A stretch of 33,947 nt of DNA, taken from positions 1 through 33,947 of the forward strand of contig JAGOZX010000029.1 of NCBI GenBank assembly GCA_018058425.1, given 5' to 3'. Below are positions 1-6,694 of this stretch, piece after piece. The notes under the pieces were generated by a model, which had not been told where the DNA came from, searched no databases, and saw only the letters and a program-made list of their open reading frames with translations. The translations under genes were made by a program, and so were the position numbers. How positions within the stretch are numbered: position 1 is the first letter of the stretch; each line of letters starts with the position of its first letter. Origin of the DNA: Sebaldella sp. GTDB lineage: Bacteria > Fusobacteriota > Fusobacteriia > Fusobacteriales > Leptotrichiaceae.

Positions 1-59
1 GATAAATTCCACTTATATTCCTGTGGTATTTCTTCTCTTGTTTCATAAGTTTTTGCCAT
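1..59 (-). CDS. pepF: Oligoendopeptidase F, N-terminal fragment (5' end of gene)
   Basis: Only the first 19 codons lie in the window; the gene continues past base 1. The translation reads MAKTYETREEIPQEYKWNL, which matches the conserved start of M3-family oligoendopeptidase F proteins, where a charged stretch leads into an (E/Y)KWNL motif. The ATG at 57-59 is preceded by a clear GGGAG ribosome binding site about 6 bases upstream. PepF is a cytosolic zinc metallopeptidase that cleaves short oligopeptides, but the HEXXH zinc site lies outside the window and cannot be checked. The gene lies on the same strand as, and 86 bases after, the small membrane protein gene, so it probably shares the ylmH transcript. 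Confidence 0.75.
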   Translation of the reverse strand, partial: MAKTYETREEIPQEYKWNL

Positions 60-145
60 TATTATCTCCCTTCCAAAAATAAAAAATAAACTTAAAAATA
101 TAATTTTCTTATACTTCCCTATCATCTAATCCCGCCTTTTTATAA

Positions 146-331
146 TTAATTGTCTCTGAACTTTAATATTATAAAAGTAATAATAGTTAAAGGTATCACC
201 AGCCAAATAACTGATAAAAAAGCTTCTAATGCTATTTTCAAAAATGCTACAACTAAGACTATAGCTAGCGATGAAGAAAGACTCATTAAAAAAAGCTTTG
301 CATTATTACCTCTTGGATTTACCTCTCTCAT
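146..331 (-). CDS. Small two-helix membrane protein, unknown function
   Basis: This 61-residue protein starts MREVNPRGNNAK and then has two hydrophobic segments at about residues 13-33 and 37-56, ending in a short charged tail (KFRDN). It is almost certainly an inner-membrane hairpin protein. The start is the ATG at 329-331, because AGGAGG lies just upstream; a longer reading frame with a TTG start would swallow this site. It begins 10 bases after the stop of the uracil-DNA-glycosylase-like gene and precedes pepF, so it is part of a four-gene minus-strand cluster. I do not recognise a family. It has no cysteine or histidine motif to suggest a reaction. Confidence 0.6.
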   Translation of the reverse strand: MREVNPRGNNAKLFLMSLSSSLAIVLVVAFLKIALEAFLSVIWLVIPLTIITFIILKFRDN

Positions 332-341
332 TCTTTTCCTC

Positions 342-1037
342 CTAAAAATCAAAATATTTTTTTCTATTTTCGATACCTATATTATTTAAAATTTTTTGAG
401 TATCATTTGTATTTAATTCTTTTTCTTTAAGATTGTACGCTTTTTTAAACTGTCCCTGTGAAAAGTGATAGTATAAAAAAACCTTTTTATTTAAATTATC
501 CTCTTTATACAAAAGTTTCATACTTTCCTTAAAAGCCTTAAATATACTATTTAAATTTGACAAACCAAGAATCCATAAGTCACATTCAAATATTTTATGT
601 AATCTGTAAATAAAATTAGACATGTATACTTGAGTTTCATCTTGTAAGTCTTTATTTTTTAGCTTAGATAAATTCGCTGTAACCTTTGTATGAATAGGCT
701 CTTTATTTAGAACTATAACTTCTTTATCAAAGCTATCCACTAATCCTGTATTTTCTAAAAAGTTCTGCCCAGCTTTACCACTTGCTCCCACAGCATAACG
801 ACTTTGCAACATCTCAGTATAACCTGGATTATCTTGAATCCAAATATATTTTATATCTGACTTTTCTGTTAAGTCATCTAATTTTTCATTATATATAAAA
901 GAATTTGTAATTTCATATCCTTCTATTTGTTCTATTTTTTCCTTAAAAATCTCATTATATTTCTCATTCCAAAAACTAATTTTTTCTCTAAATTCTATTC
1001 TTAATTTTTTAAATTTTTCAAATTGATTTTTTGTCAT
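342..1037 (-). CDS. Uracil-DNA-glycosylase-like protein
   Basis: The protein has 231 residues from the ATG at 1035-1037, which has GGAG six bases upstream; a TTG ten bases earlier overlaps that site and is unlikely. Near residue 70 it shows QDNPGYTE followed by RYAVGASG, resembling motif 1 of family 4/5 uracil-DNA glycosylases (GEAPG..E, then PFVG.(A/S)G). A later VLNKEPIHT segment sits where those enzymes have the NVVKCRP strand, and HFSQGQF sits where the catalytic HPS motif is expected. I therefore infer a glycosylase fold with altered catalytic residues. There is no 4-cysteine Fe-S cluster pattern typical of family 4. It follows ylmH by 12 bases, so the two are surely co-transcribed. Activity on uracil is not established. 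Confidence 0.55.
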   Translation of the reverse strand: MTKNQFEKFKKLRIEFREKISFWNEKYNEIFKEKIEQIEGYEITNSFIYNEKLDDLTEKSDIKYIWIQDNPGYTEMLQSRYAVGASGKAGQNFLENTGLVDSFDKEVIVLNKEPIHTKVTANLSKLKNKDLQDETQVYMSNFIYRLHKIFECDLWILGLSNLNSIFKAFKESMKLLYKEDNLNKKVFLYYHFSQGQFKKAYNLKEKELNTNDTQKILNNIGIENRKKYFDF

Positions 1038-1049
1038 ATTTTTCTCCAA

Positions 1050-1817
1050 TTAAGTATATTTTTTAAATAATAATTTTTTCTTTCCTTTTTTGGTTACACC
1101 TAAATCTTCTGAAAAAATGTATTTACCATGTTTTCTTATTGTTATGACATCAGATATACTTATATATTTATCTTTTCTTTTCTGTATAGCATAGTTTAAC
1201 ATTATATTTCCAGATTCTATTCCAGAAACAACACTTGTTCTTGATATATTAATTAATTCTGAAACAATAGAATCAAGTCTTTCAGAGCTCACTCTTATTA
1301 CAACTTCTTTAAATTCTGTACTTGGAATTTCTAAAATATTATCAACTATTTTTACTTCACATGGGGATTTCCCAATCTGGTCTAGATTACTTATTAAATA
1401 ATCTGAAATTTTATCCGATACAATAGTGTAGGCTTTATCCTCTAAAACCATTATATCCCCCAATAACTCTCTCTTGATATTTAGTCCTAAGATAGACCCT
1501 AAATAGTCTTTATGTTCTTGTTCTTTAAATTTAGATAAATTTTTAATTTCCAATATTTTATATGAAAATTCTAAATTTTGACTCTCATCACTTATAAATA
1601 AAATTTGTCGCCGTTCTGATATATCTGTAAGTCCATGTGTTTTAATTTTAATAGAACCTATTTTTTCTCCCAATTCTTTCCAAAAGTTTGGCGTGTAGAA
1701 TTCTTCTGTACAAATATTTATTTCATATTTATTTGCTGTTTCAAAATAATTATATAATTTTTGTGCATCTTTTTCTACTTCTTTAGAAAATAGTTCTAAA
1801 AATTTTTCTTTCTTCAT
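1050..1817 (-). CDS. ylmH: YlmH-family S4-domain RNA-binding protein
   Basis: This 255-residue protein matches the YlmH family: an N-terminal region, a central HKDYLGSILGLNIKRE...GDI segment typical of the family, and a C-terminal S4 RNA-binding domain (about residues 180-245, with SERLDSIVSELINISRT and an ISDVITIRKHGKY end). YlmH proteins bind ribosomal RNA or stalled 50S subunits; in Firmicutes the gene lies near cell division genes. Here it instead leads a cluster with a glycosylase-like gene, a small membrane protein and pepF. The start chosen is the ATG at 1815-1817 with GGTGA upstream; the frame could extend five codons to a TTG. An extended -10 at 1837-1845 is a likely promoter. Confidence 0.85.
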   Translation of the reverse strand: MKKEKFLELFSKEVEKDAQKLYNYFETANKYEINICTEEFYTPNFWKELGEKIGSIKIKTHGLTDISERRQILFISDESQNLEFSYKILEIKNLSKFKEQEHKDYLGSILGLNIKRELLGDIMVLEDKAYTIVSDKISDYLISNLDQIGKSPCEVKIVDNILEIPSTEFKEVVIRVSSERLDSIVSELINISRTSVVSGIESGNIMLNYAIQKRKDKYISISDVITIRKHGKYIFSEDLGVTKKGKKKLLFKKYT

Positions 1818-1836
1818 AGTTTTTATCACCAATATT

Positions 1837-1845
1837 ATTATATCA
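1837..1845 (-). promoter_or_regulatory. Extended -10 promoter for the ylmH cluster
   Basis: On the minus strand this reads TGATATAAT, an extended -10 element, about 20 bases before the ylmH start codon. The -35 region 17 bases further up (GTGAAA on the minus strand) is weak, as is common with extended -10 promoters. Confidence 0.45.
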
Positions 1846-2018
1846 TAAAAAATATTTCATTTCACTTTTTTATAGGAACTAACTGAGGAAATTATGCACT
1901 TTATATTTTTTTACTTCTATATACCTCTTATTATTTAACATTTGATAATCCAATGTCTATGACTATAAAATTTATCGTTATTAAAAATTCTAACATATTG
2001 CTAAAAATTTAAAAAAAT

Positions 2019-2052
2019 TTGACATTGTTATAACACAAAATTAGTGTATAAT
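2019..2052 (+). promoter_or_regulatory. Promoter and possible response-regulator box of the two-component operon
   Basis: TATAAT at 2047-2052 is a consensus -10 located 33 bases before the response-regulator ATG. TTGTTA (2025-2030) gives a 16-base spacer, while a perfect TTGACA at 2019-2024 is 22 bases from the -10, too far for a normal -35. The palindrome TGTTATAACA occupies 2026-2035. A similar TTGACAT...CACA block recurs at 4069-4087 in front of the secreted-protein gene, which suggests a regulator binding site that the system may use on itself. Confidence 0.5.
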
Positions 2053-2085
2053 AATTATATAAAATAATGAAATGATGGTGACATT

Positions 2086-2751
2086 ATGAGAAAAAAAATA
2101 TTAATAGTCGAAGATGAAGTTAACCTTATGAAAGTGCTGGTAGACACTCTTTCTCAAGAAGACTTTGAAATTTTCAAAGCGTCTGATGGGGAAGCTGCAT
2201 TGGATTTATTTTATGATAAAAATCCAGATTTAATACTACTTGATATAAATCTTCCTAAAAAAGATGGGTGGGCTGTTTGTAGAGAAATACGAAGTGAGTC
2301 CAATAAACCTATTATTATAATGACTGCAAGAGATACTGAACTAGATGAAGTCAAAGGTCTCAGTATTGGAGCCGATGATTACATAACAAAGCCATTTAGT
2401 CTAAAAATATTAACTATAAGAATAAAGAAAATATTGAAAATTGAAAAAGAAGATATTTATACATATGAAGGGTTCCGCTTTAATTTTAAAAATAGTGAAA
2501 TATTTATAAATGATAAACATGTGGAAATTACTAAAAAAGAATTTCAATTACTTGATTATTTTATTAGAAATAAAGGTGTCCTATTTAAAAGAGAGACATT
2601 ACTAAATGAAATTTGGGGGTATGACTTTGATGGAGATGACAGAGTTGTCGATACCTTAGTAAAAAGGATTAGAAAAAAATTAGGGGATCATAGCCATCTA
2701 ATAAAAACAATAAGAGGAATGGGGTATATGTTTGATGAAAATAAAAATTAA
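2086..2751 (+). CDS. OmpR-family two-component response regulator
   Basis: The 221-residue protein has a receiver domain (about 1-115) and a winged-helix DNA-binding domain (about 125-217). The acidic pocket E9-D10, phospho-acceptor Asp53 (LLDINLP), Thr80 and Lys102 (KPF) are all present. The effector domain ends with the usual DRVVDTLVKRIRKKLG and TIRGMGYMF signatures of OmpR/PhoB regulators. It is expected to be phosphorylated by the kinase encoded next to it, whose start codon lies inside this gene's last codons (17-base overlap), implying translational coupling. The likely targets are its own promoter and the downstream Spy-like gene. Confidence 0.93.
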   Translation: MRKKILIVEDEVNLMKVLVDTLSQEDFEIFKASDGEAALDLFYDKNPDLILLDINLPKKDGWAVCREIRSESNKPIIIMTARDTELDEVKGLSIGADDYITKPFSLKILTIRIKKILKIEKEDIYTYEGFRFNFKNSEIFINDKHVEITKKEFQLLDYFIRNKGVLFKRETLLNEIWGYDFDGDDRVVDTLVKRIRKKLGDHSHLIKTIRGMGYMFDENKN

Positions 2752-4072
2752 TTTTTTCAAAAGAATTTTTATTTTTTCTATATTTATAATTCTAATAACA
2801 GTTTTTCTTGGCTACATTTTTAACTTATTTTTTCTTGATAAGTTTTTTATTCATAGAAAAATAGGTAAAATGACAGCAATAAGTAAAAAAATAAAAGAAT
2901 TTCCTCCTGATCAAAATTATCTTTTAACAGAGTATATAGAAAAGGTAAAATATGAAGAAGGAATAAATGTAAGTATTGTTAACCAACCAAGGCGTGGTTC
3001 TCATAATATGGGAAGAATGCATATGGGAAATAATCAAAAAGTCACTAATTTTAAAAACCCATATTTTTCCATCACTGAAATGAGAAGAACGGGTATTAGA
3101 ATGTTAGTCTATGAGGAACCCCTTCCTCAAGGAAAACAGCTTACTCTTAGTGCTTCTCTTTCAGCTTTTACTACTTATAGAGAAGAGATTTCAATATTTA
3201 ATATAATAACAACTATCACTGCTCTAACTATAAGTACTATAATATGTAGGATTTTTGCTAAAAAAATTACAAAAGATCTAGAGAAACTAAATACAACTGC
3301 TAAAAAAATCTCTGTTTTAGATTTTTCAGAAAAAACAGAAATAGATAGAAGTGATGAAATTGGCGAGTTAAGTATGAGTATAAATACCATGTCAAAGAAT
3401 TTAGAAGCAGCAATTGAAAACCTTAAATCCTTTGCATCAAATGCTTCACATGAATTAAAAACCCCTATAACGGTTATAAATACGCATGCTCAAGCATTAG
3501 TATCCGGTATAATCAAAGAGGAAAATGAAAAAATTAAGTATTACAAGACTATCTTTAAAGAAAGTTTAGAAATGAGTGATTTAGTAAATAATCTTTTGAC
3601 AATTTCAAAATTATCTTCACCTGGAAAAAAAATCCACATGAAGGAAGTAAATGCTGTTAAATTAATAGAAAATAGTATTGAAAAATATGAGACACTTGAA
3701 TTAGAAAAAGATATCAGCTGGAACATAGTAAAAAATAATATTCAAATTTTTGGAGATGAGAATTTATTAAAAATATCTTTCGATAATATAATACAAAATG
3801 CCTTAAAGTACTCTAAATATAATAGTCTTATAAGCATTATAATTACAGAATCAGAAATTACTTTTGAAAATTCAGTTAACGAACCGCTTACTAAGAACAA
3901 AGAACTTTTATGGGAACCTTTTTCGAGAGGTGATAATGCAACTAATCAAAGCATAGATGGTAATGGCCTAGGATTATCAATAGTAAAAATGATTTTAAAT
4001 TTAAATAATTTAAATTCCGAAATAACAATTGAAAAAGATAAATTTATTTTTATCATAAAGAAAAGAATTTGA
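2735..4072 (+). CDS. Sensor histidine kinase with His/Met-rich sensor loop
   Basis: The 445-residue kinase has TM1 (about residues 8-33), an extracytoplasmic sensor region (about 34-150), TM2 (about 153-172), a HAMP linker, a HisKA domain with His239 in SHELKTP, and a C-terminal ATPase domain (N box IIQNALKYS; G box DGNGLGLSIVK). The sensor region contains HNMGRMHMGN around residues 90-99, three Met and two His close together, which suggests soft-metal binding (copper or silver) by analogy; this is inference. The ATG at 2735 is chosen over a TTG one codon earlier. It overlaps the regulator gene by 17 bases. The operon likely ends at its stop codon, where a second TTGACA-type block begins. Confidence 0.92.
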   Translation: MKIKINFFKRIFIFSIFIILITVFLGYIFNLFFLDKFFIHRKIGKMTAISKKIKEFPPDQNYLLTEYIEKVKYEEGINVSIVNQPRRGSHNMGRMHMGNNQKVTNFKNPYFSITEMRRTGIRMLVYEEPLPQGKQLTLSASLSAFTTYREEISIFNIITTITALTISTIICRIFAKKITKDLEKLNTTAKKISVLDFSEKTEIDRSDEIGELSMSINTMSKNLEAAIENLKSFASNASHELKTPITVINTHAQALVSGIIKEENEKIKYYKTIFKESLEMSDLVNNLLTISKLSSPGKKIHMKEVNAVKLIENSIEKYETLELEKDISWNIVKNNIQIFGDENLLKISFDNIIQNALKYSKYNSLISIIITESEITFENSVNEPLTKNKELLWEPFSRGDNATNQSIDGNGLGLSIVKMILNLNNLNSEITIEKDKFIFIIKKRI

Positions 4073-4102
4073 CATATTAATGTCACATTCAAATGTTATA
4101 TT
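4069..4102 (+). promoter_or_regulatory. Second TTGACAT...CACA block after the kinase gene
   Basis: Overlapping the kinase stop codon is TTGACATATTAATGTCACA, containing the palindrome TGACAT-ATTA-ATGTCA (4070-4085). It shares 14 of 19 positions with the block at 2019-2037, and a TATATT lies 22 bases after TTGACA, the same spacing as in the regulator promoter. It may be a response-regulator binding site and promoter for the downstream gene. Confidence 0.35.
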
Positions 4103-4192
4103 ATATGTGTAAATAATATTTGATAAAAAATAACTTTATATGAAGAACTTATTATTTTTTAGCTGATAGATGTTATTATTATTTGTTTTTTA

Positions 4193-4201
4193 TGCTATAA
4201 T
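4193..4201 (+). promoter_or_regulatory. Extended -10 upstream of the Spy-like gene
   Basis: TGCTATAAT is a consensus extended -10 located 81 bases before the ATG at 4283. No good -35 is placed 17 bases upstream. A transcript from here would carry an AT-rich leader of about 75 bases. Confidence 0.45.
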
Positions 4202-4282
4202 ATAGATATAAATAACATAATAGTAAACACTACAATCAATTATTATAATTTCTTAAAAAATATTAAAAGGATGTGATTTTAC

Positions 4283-4618
4283 ATGAAAAAATTATTATTA
4301 ATTGGAAGTTTAGTACTATCTTTAGGAGCAGTTGGTTTTGCTAGAGGTGGTCATGGTTATGGAGGAGGATGCGGTGGACATGGCAGAGGAAATGGCAATG
4401 GATATTACAATAACATGATGACATCAAACCCTCAAATAGAAAAATCAAGAATTACAATTCAAGAAAAAAGATTAGATGTTAGAAAAGAACTTATAAAAAC
4501 ATCACCAGATTGGAAAAAAGTTGAGAAATTAAATTCAGAAATTGGAGCAGAGCAAGGTAAAATGAGAACTCTTATGGAAAAATATAGAAATGAAAATCCA
4601 AATGTTACAAATTATTAA
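4283..4618 (+). CDS. Secreted Gly/His-rich Spy/CpxP/ZraP-like protein
   Basis: The 111-residue protein has a clear Sec signal peptide (MKKLLLIGSLVLSLGAVGFA) and then a GGHGYGGGCGGHGRGNGNG segment, rich in glycine and with histidines and one cysteine. The rest (about residues 50-107) is an amphipathic helical stretch with QEKRLDVRKELIKTSPDW and an IGAEQGKMRTLMEKYR helix, like the helical core of Spy, CpxP and ZraP, periplasmic chaperones or metal-binding stress proteins. AAGGATGTGA lies before the ATG. It lies on the same strand 210 bases after the kinase gene and is followed by a strong terminator. Together with the Met/His-rich kinase sensor it suggests a metal or envelope-stress response. 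Family assignment rests on pattern and composition only. Confidence 0.7.
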   Translation: MKKLLLIGSLVLSLGAVGFARGGHGYGGGCGGHGRGNGNGYYNNMMTSNPQIEKSRITIQEKRLDVRKELIKTSPDWKKVEKLNSEIGAEQGKMRTLMEKYRNENPNVTNY

Positions 4619-4656
4619 AACTAATGAAAATATCAAATAAAAGGGATTTTCATAAT

Positions 4657-4689
4657 AAAAAAGCATCTTTGTTGAGGATGCTTTTTTTT
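4657..4689 (+). terminator. Rho-independent terminator of the Spy-like gene
   Basis: AAAAAGCATC and GATGCTTTTT form a stem around a nine-base loop, followed by a run of eight T. It lies 40 bases after the stop of the Spy-like gene. Confidence 0.9.
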
Positions 4690-4746
4690 ATGTTTAAAGT
4701 ATTTAGTGTTTATGTGAATTTTCTCTACATTATTATTTGAAGTTAA

Positions 4747-4781
4747 GATCCTCACGTCATTTCACTCCTCAAGATGACAAA
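4747..4781 (-). repeat. Interspersed repeat copy 1
   Basis: Read on the minus strand this is TTTGTCATCTTGAGGAGTGA followed by AATGACGTGAGGATC. It matches copy 2 (4921-4957) with only a few changes and has the opposite orientation. Confidence 0.8.
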
Positions 4782-4920
4782 TTTAAGGCTTTGTTTTTTT
4801 CATTCTATTGAAATATCTATTATATTCAGCTTATTAATTTTTATCTAAAACATATTTTAAGTATTAAAAATATATAAAATATAAAAAGCTTTAAACTAAT
4901 TAAAAAGTGTCTCTCGCTGT

Positions 4921-4957
4921 TTGTCATTCTGAGGAGTGAAACGACGTGAGAATCTAT
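4921..4957 (+). repeat. Interspersed repeat copy 2
   Basis: The unit begins TTGTCATTCTGAGGAGTGAA and ends CGACGTGAGAATCTAT. ATTCT at the left and AGAAT at the right can pair, so the unit can form an imperfect hairpin. Copies also occur at 4747-4781, 9689-9722 and, more diverged, 15471-15508. Confidence 0.8.
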
Positions 4958-5011
4958 AAACAAAGCCCAACTCAAAATAAACCAAATTACAAAAAATCTA
5001 CTCACTCTAAT

Positions 5012-5056
5012 AAAAAGAAAAACTGACTCCCATTAAATAAAGGAAATCAGTTTTTA
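5012..5056 (-). terminator. Terminator of the DUF4865 gene
   Basis: On the minus strand AAAAACTGA and TCAGTTTTT flank a loop of about 20 bases, and the second arm continues into TTTTTCTTTTT. It begins 9 bases after the stop codon. Confidence 0.75.
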
Positions 5057-5064
5057 ACTTAAAT

Positions 5065-5616
5065 CTATTTTGACTCACCAGATATATGTAAAATATCATA
5101 AACTACAGAAGCATTAAATGTACCAGTATCAATATCCTCTAAAAAAATAACCGTATTATACTTCCATTTATCAGGATTATAAATAACTAAAGACCCTAAA
5201 CTACCTATAATTTTGGGAAGTCCACTCATAATATTTTCTTTTACAGCCATCAAACTCTCACTTGGACTAATACTCCCAGAAAATTCTAAAACATACTTCG
5301 AATCTTTTATATTCCCGCTAAATTCTGTAAGCAATGGAATTCCAATATTCACATTCTGCCATCCAAATGAGTCTAAAATATTATCATAAGGCCCTTCAAA
5401 TAAGAATTTATTCATCCCTAAATGATCTTTCCATAAATATAATGGAGCATATGAATTTTGTATATTTCCATTTACAGATTTTTCTGTAATTAAATAAAAC
5501 TTATATTTTAAAGACTCAAATCCATCTGTTTTACTTCCATTATTCTTTACCCTATTTCTTATAATATCCATATCATAGTCACTAGGAAGTCCAATTTTAT
5601 ACTGCATTCCTATCAT
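5065..5616 (-). CDS. DUF4865 family protein
   Basis: The 183-residue protein starts MIGMQYKIGLPSDYDMDIIR, the typical N-terminus of DUF4865 proteins (MIAMQY...LP.DYDM..IR..V), and continues with YKFYLI, YAPLYLWKD and SFGWQNV motifs seen in the family. The ATG at 5614-5616 is preferred; GGAG lies ten bases upstream, and a GTG three codons earlier is too close to it. The family function is unknown; the compact alpha/beta sequence without a signal peptide suggests a cytosolic protein. It has its own terminator and follows the tpx terminator, so it may be transcribed alone. Confidence 0.8.
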   Translation of the reverse strand: MIGMQYKIGLPSDYDMDIIRNRVKNNGSKTDGFESLKYKFYLITEKSVNGNIQNSYAPLYLWKDHLGMNKFLFEGPYDNILDSFGWQNVNIGIPLLTEFSGNIKDSKYVLEFSGSISPSESLMAVKENIMSGLPKIIGSLGSLVIYNPDKWKYNTVIFLEDIDTGTFNASVVYDILHISGESK

Positions 5617-5658
5617 ATTTATCACACTCCAAATTTTTTCTCTTATACTAAAAAAATT

Positions 5659-5685
5659 AAGCTGCCCAGAAAGTTCAGAGCAGCT
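5659..5685 (-). terminator. Terminator of tpx
   Basis: On the minus strand AAGCTGC and GCAGCTT enclose a partly paired loop, followed by AATTTTTTT. It lies about 15 bases after the tpx stop. Confidence 0.85.
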
Positions 5686-5699
5686 TATATTTTATATTC

Positions 5700-6215
5700 T
5701 TATATTAAAGATTTTACTACTTCTATTGCCTTTTCATAATCAGGATGTTCAGCTACTTCTTTACAATATTCTACATATTTTACAGTTCCTTCTTTATCCA
5801 CTACTACTATTCCTCTTTCTAGCAGTCTTAACTCTTTAATTACAAATCCATATTTATAACCAAAGTCTAATTCTCTATGATCTGAGACTGTAATTTCATT
5901 TTCGATTCCCTCAGCTGCACAAAATCTTCCTAATGCAAATGGTAAATCAACTGAAATAGTTATTATAGAAACATCGTCTTTTAATTTTCCAGCTTCTTCA
6001 TTGAATCTTTTTGCTTGTAACGCACACACACTTGTATCCACAGATGGAAATGCTGTTAGTATAACTACCTTTCCTCTGAAGTCACTTAACTTTAACTCTG
6101 ATAAGTCTGTTTTTAAAGCTGTAAAATCAGGAGCCTTATCCCCTACTTTTACTTCATTTCCTAATAATGTTACCGGATTCCCTTTAAATGTTACTACACC
6201 TTTTCTTTCTAACAT
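5700..6215 (-). CDS. tpx: Thiol peroxidase (atypical 2-Cys peroxiredoxin)
   Basis: The 171-residue protein is full length for Tpx. The peroxidatic cysteine is Cys64 in PSVDTSVC and the resolving cysteine is Cys99 in GRFCAAEGI, the Tpx arrangement that forms an intramolecular disulfide. The substrate-pocket Pro57 and Thr61 are present. The enzyme reduces hydrogen peroxide and alkyl hydroperoxides in the cytosol using thioredoxin. GGAGG lies in front of the ATG. It is monocistronic, with a terminator after it and a perfect palindrome (TTATAG-A-CTATAA) in its promoter region that may bind a Fur/PerR-type regulator. Confidence 0.95.
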   Translation of the reverse strand: MLERKGVVTFKGNPVTLLGNEVKVGDKAPDFTALKTDLSELKLSDFRGKVVILTAFPSVDTSVCALQAKRFNEEAGKLKDDVSIITISVDLPFALGRFCAAEGIENEITVSDHRELDFGYKYGFVIKELRLLERGIVVVDKEGTVKYVEYCKEVAEHPDYEKAIEVVKSLI

Positions 6216-6238
6216 ACCTATTCCTCCAATTTTCTAAT

Positions 6239-6251
6239 TTATAGTCTATAA
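6239..6251 (-). promoter_or_regulatory. Palindrome in the tpx promoter region, possible PerR/Fur-type operator
   Basis: The 13-base sequence TTATAGTCTATAA is a perfect 6-1-6 inverted repeat 24 bases upstream of the tpx start codon. On the minus strand it includes CTATAAAT, a plausible -10. Its form resembles the PerR box (TTATAATnATTATAA) but with one base pair fewer per arm. The assignment to a regulator is inference. Confidence 0.4.
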
Positions 6252-6382
6252 CTCTTTCTTAATTTGTTAAAAGTCAGTTCTATATGTTTTTGTTAAATTC
6301 TTTTATGAATTTAAAAATCAACTACTTTGAATTCATTTTACCATACAAAGAACAAAATTTAAAGTAATTCATTCATAATTTT

Positions 6383-6422
6383 CAAAAAAAACTGTTCACA
6401 AAATTTCTTTTGAAACAGTTTT
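6383..6422 (-). terminator. Terminator of the FAD oxidoreductase / ywbE cluster
   Basis: On the minus strand AAAACTGTTTC and GAACAGTTTT pair around a loop and run into a long T tract (TTTTTTTG). It lies about 50 bases after the ywbE stop. Confidence 0.75.
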
Positions 6423-6469
6423 AATTTTTTATGTGTACTCTTAATTATAAAATTTAAATATTAATATAA

Positions 6470-6667
6470 TTATTGGATAATTTCCTGAACTCTACCCACT
6501 AAATCTTTTTCTTCAAGCATAACCTTTATTCCATGAGGATGATTACTGCTATTAGTAAGAATTTTTTTTACATGTCCTCTTGTAAGTTTTCCTGTAGATT
6601 GATCTTTCTTTAATACAATATCCACTAGTAAACCTATTTTTATATCTGATCTATTTTTACCATTCAA
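6470..6667 (-). CDS. ywbE: YwbE family protein
   Basis: The 65-residue protein matches YwbE over its whole length: MNGKNRSDIKIGLLVDIVLK, then KDQSTGKLTRGHVKKILTNS, NHPHGIKV and GRVQEI. YwbE is a conserved small basic protein of unknown function with a likely beta-barrel (KOW/S1-like) fold. The start is a TTG at 6665-6667: GGAGG lies eight bases upstream, the homologous N-terminus MNG is preserved, and the nearby ATG is out of frame. It follows the COG2509-type oxidoreductase by 27 bases on the same strand. Confidence 0.88.
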   Translation of the reverse strand: MNGKNRSDIKIGLLVDIVLKKDQSTGKLTRGHVKKILTNSSNHPHGIKVMLEEKDLVGRVQEIIQ

Positions 6668-6694
6668 ATGCCTTACCTCCTATTTTATATTTAA

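Larger units (their letters stand above)
4690..5011. other. Gene-free spacer holding two inverted repeat copies
   Basis: I see no credible gene between the Spy-like terminator and the terminator of the DUF4865 gene. The spacer carries two copies of the interspersed repeat in opposite orientation (4747-4781 and 4921-4957). Just inside or beside them are GGCTTTGTT (about 4788-4797) and AACAAAGCC (about 4959-4968), also mutually complementary. Confidence 0.6.

Noticed and set aside
150-389. 79-codon plus-strand reading frame opposite the small membrane protein gene
   Set aside because: It is a shadow of the minus-strand genes, which have better ribosome sites and spacing.
1038-1049. N-terminal extension of the glycosylase-like protein from a TTG
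   Set aside because: The TTG lies inside the Shine-Dalgarno region of the ATG at 1035-1037; similar TTG or GTG extensions were rejected for the small membrane protein, ylmH, the kinase and the TPR protein.
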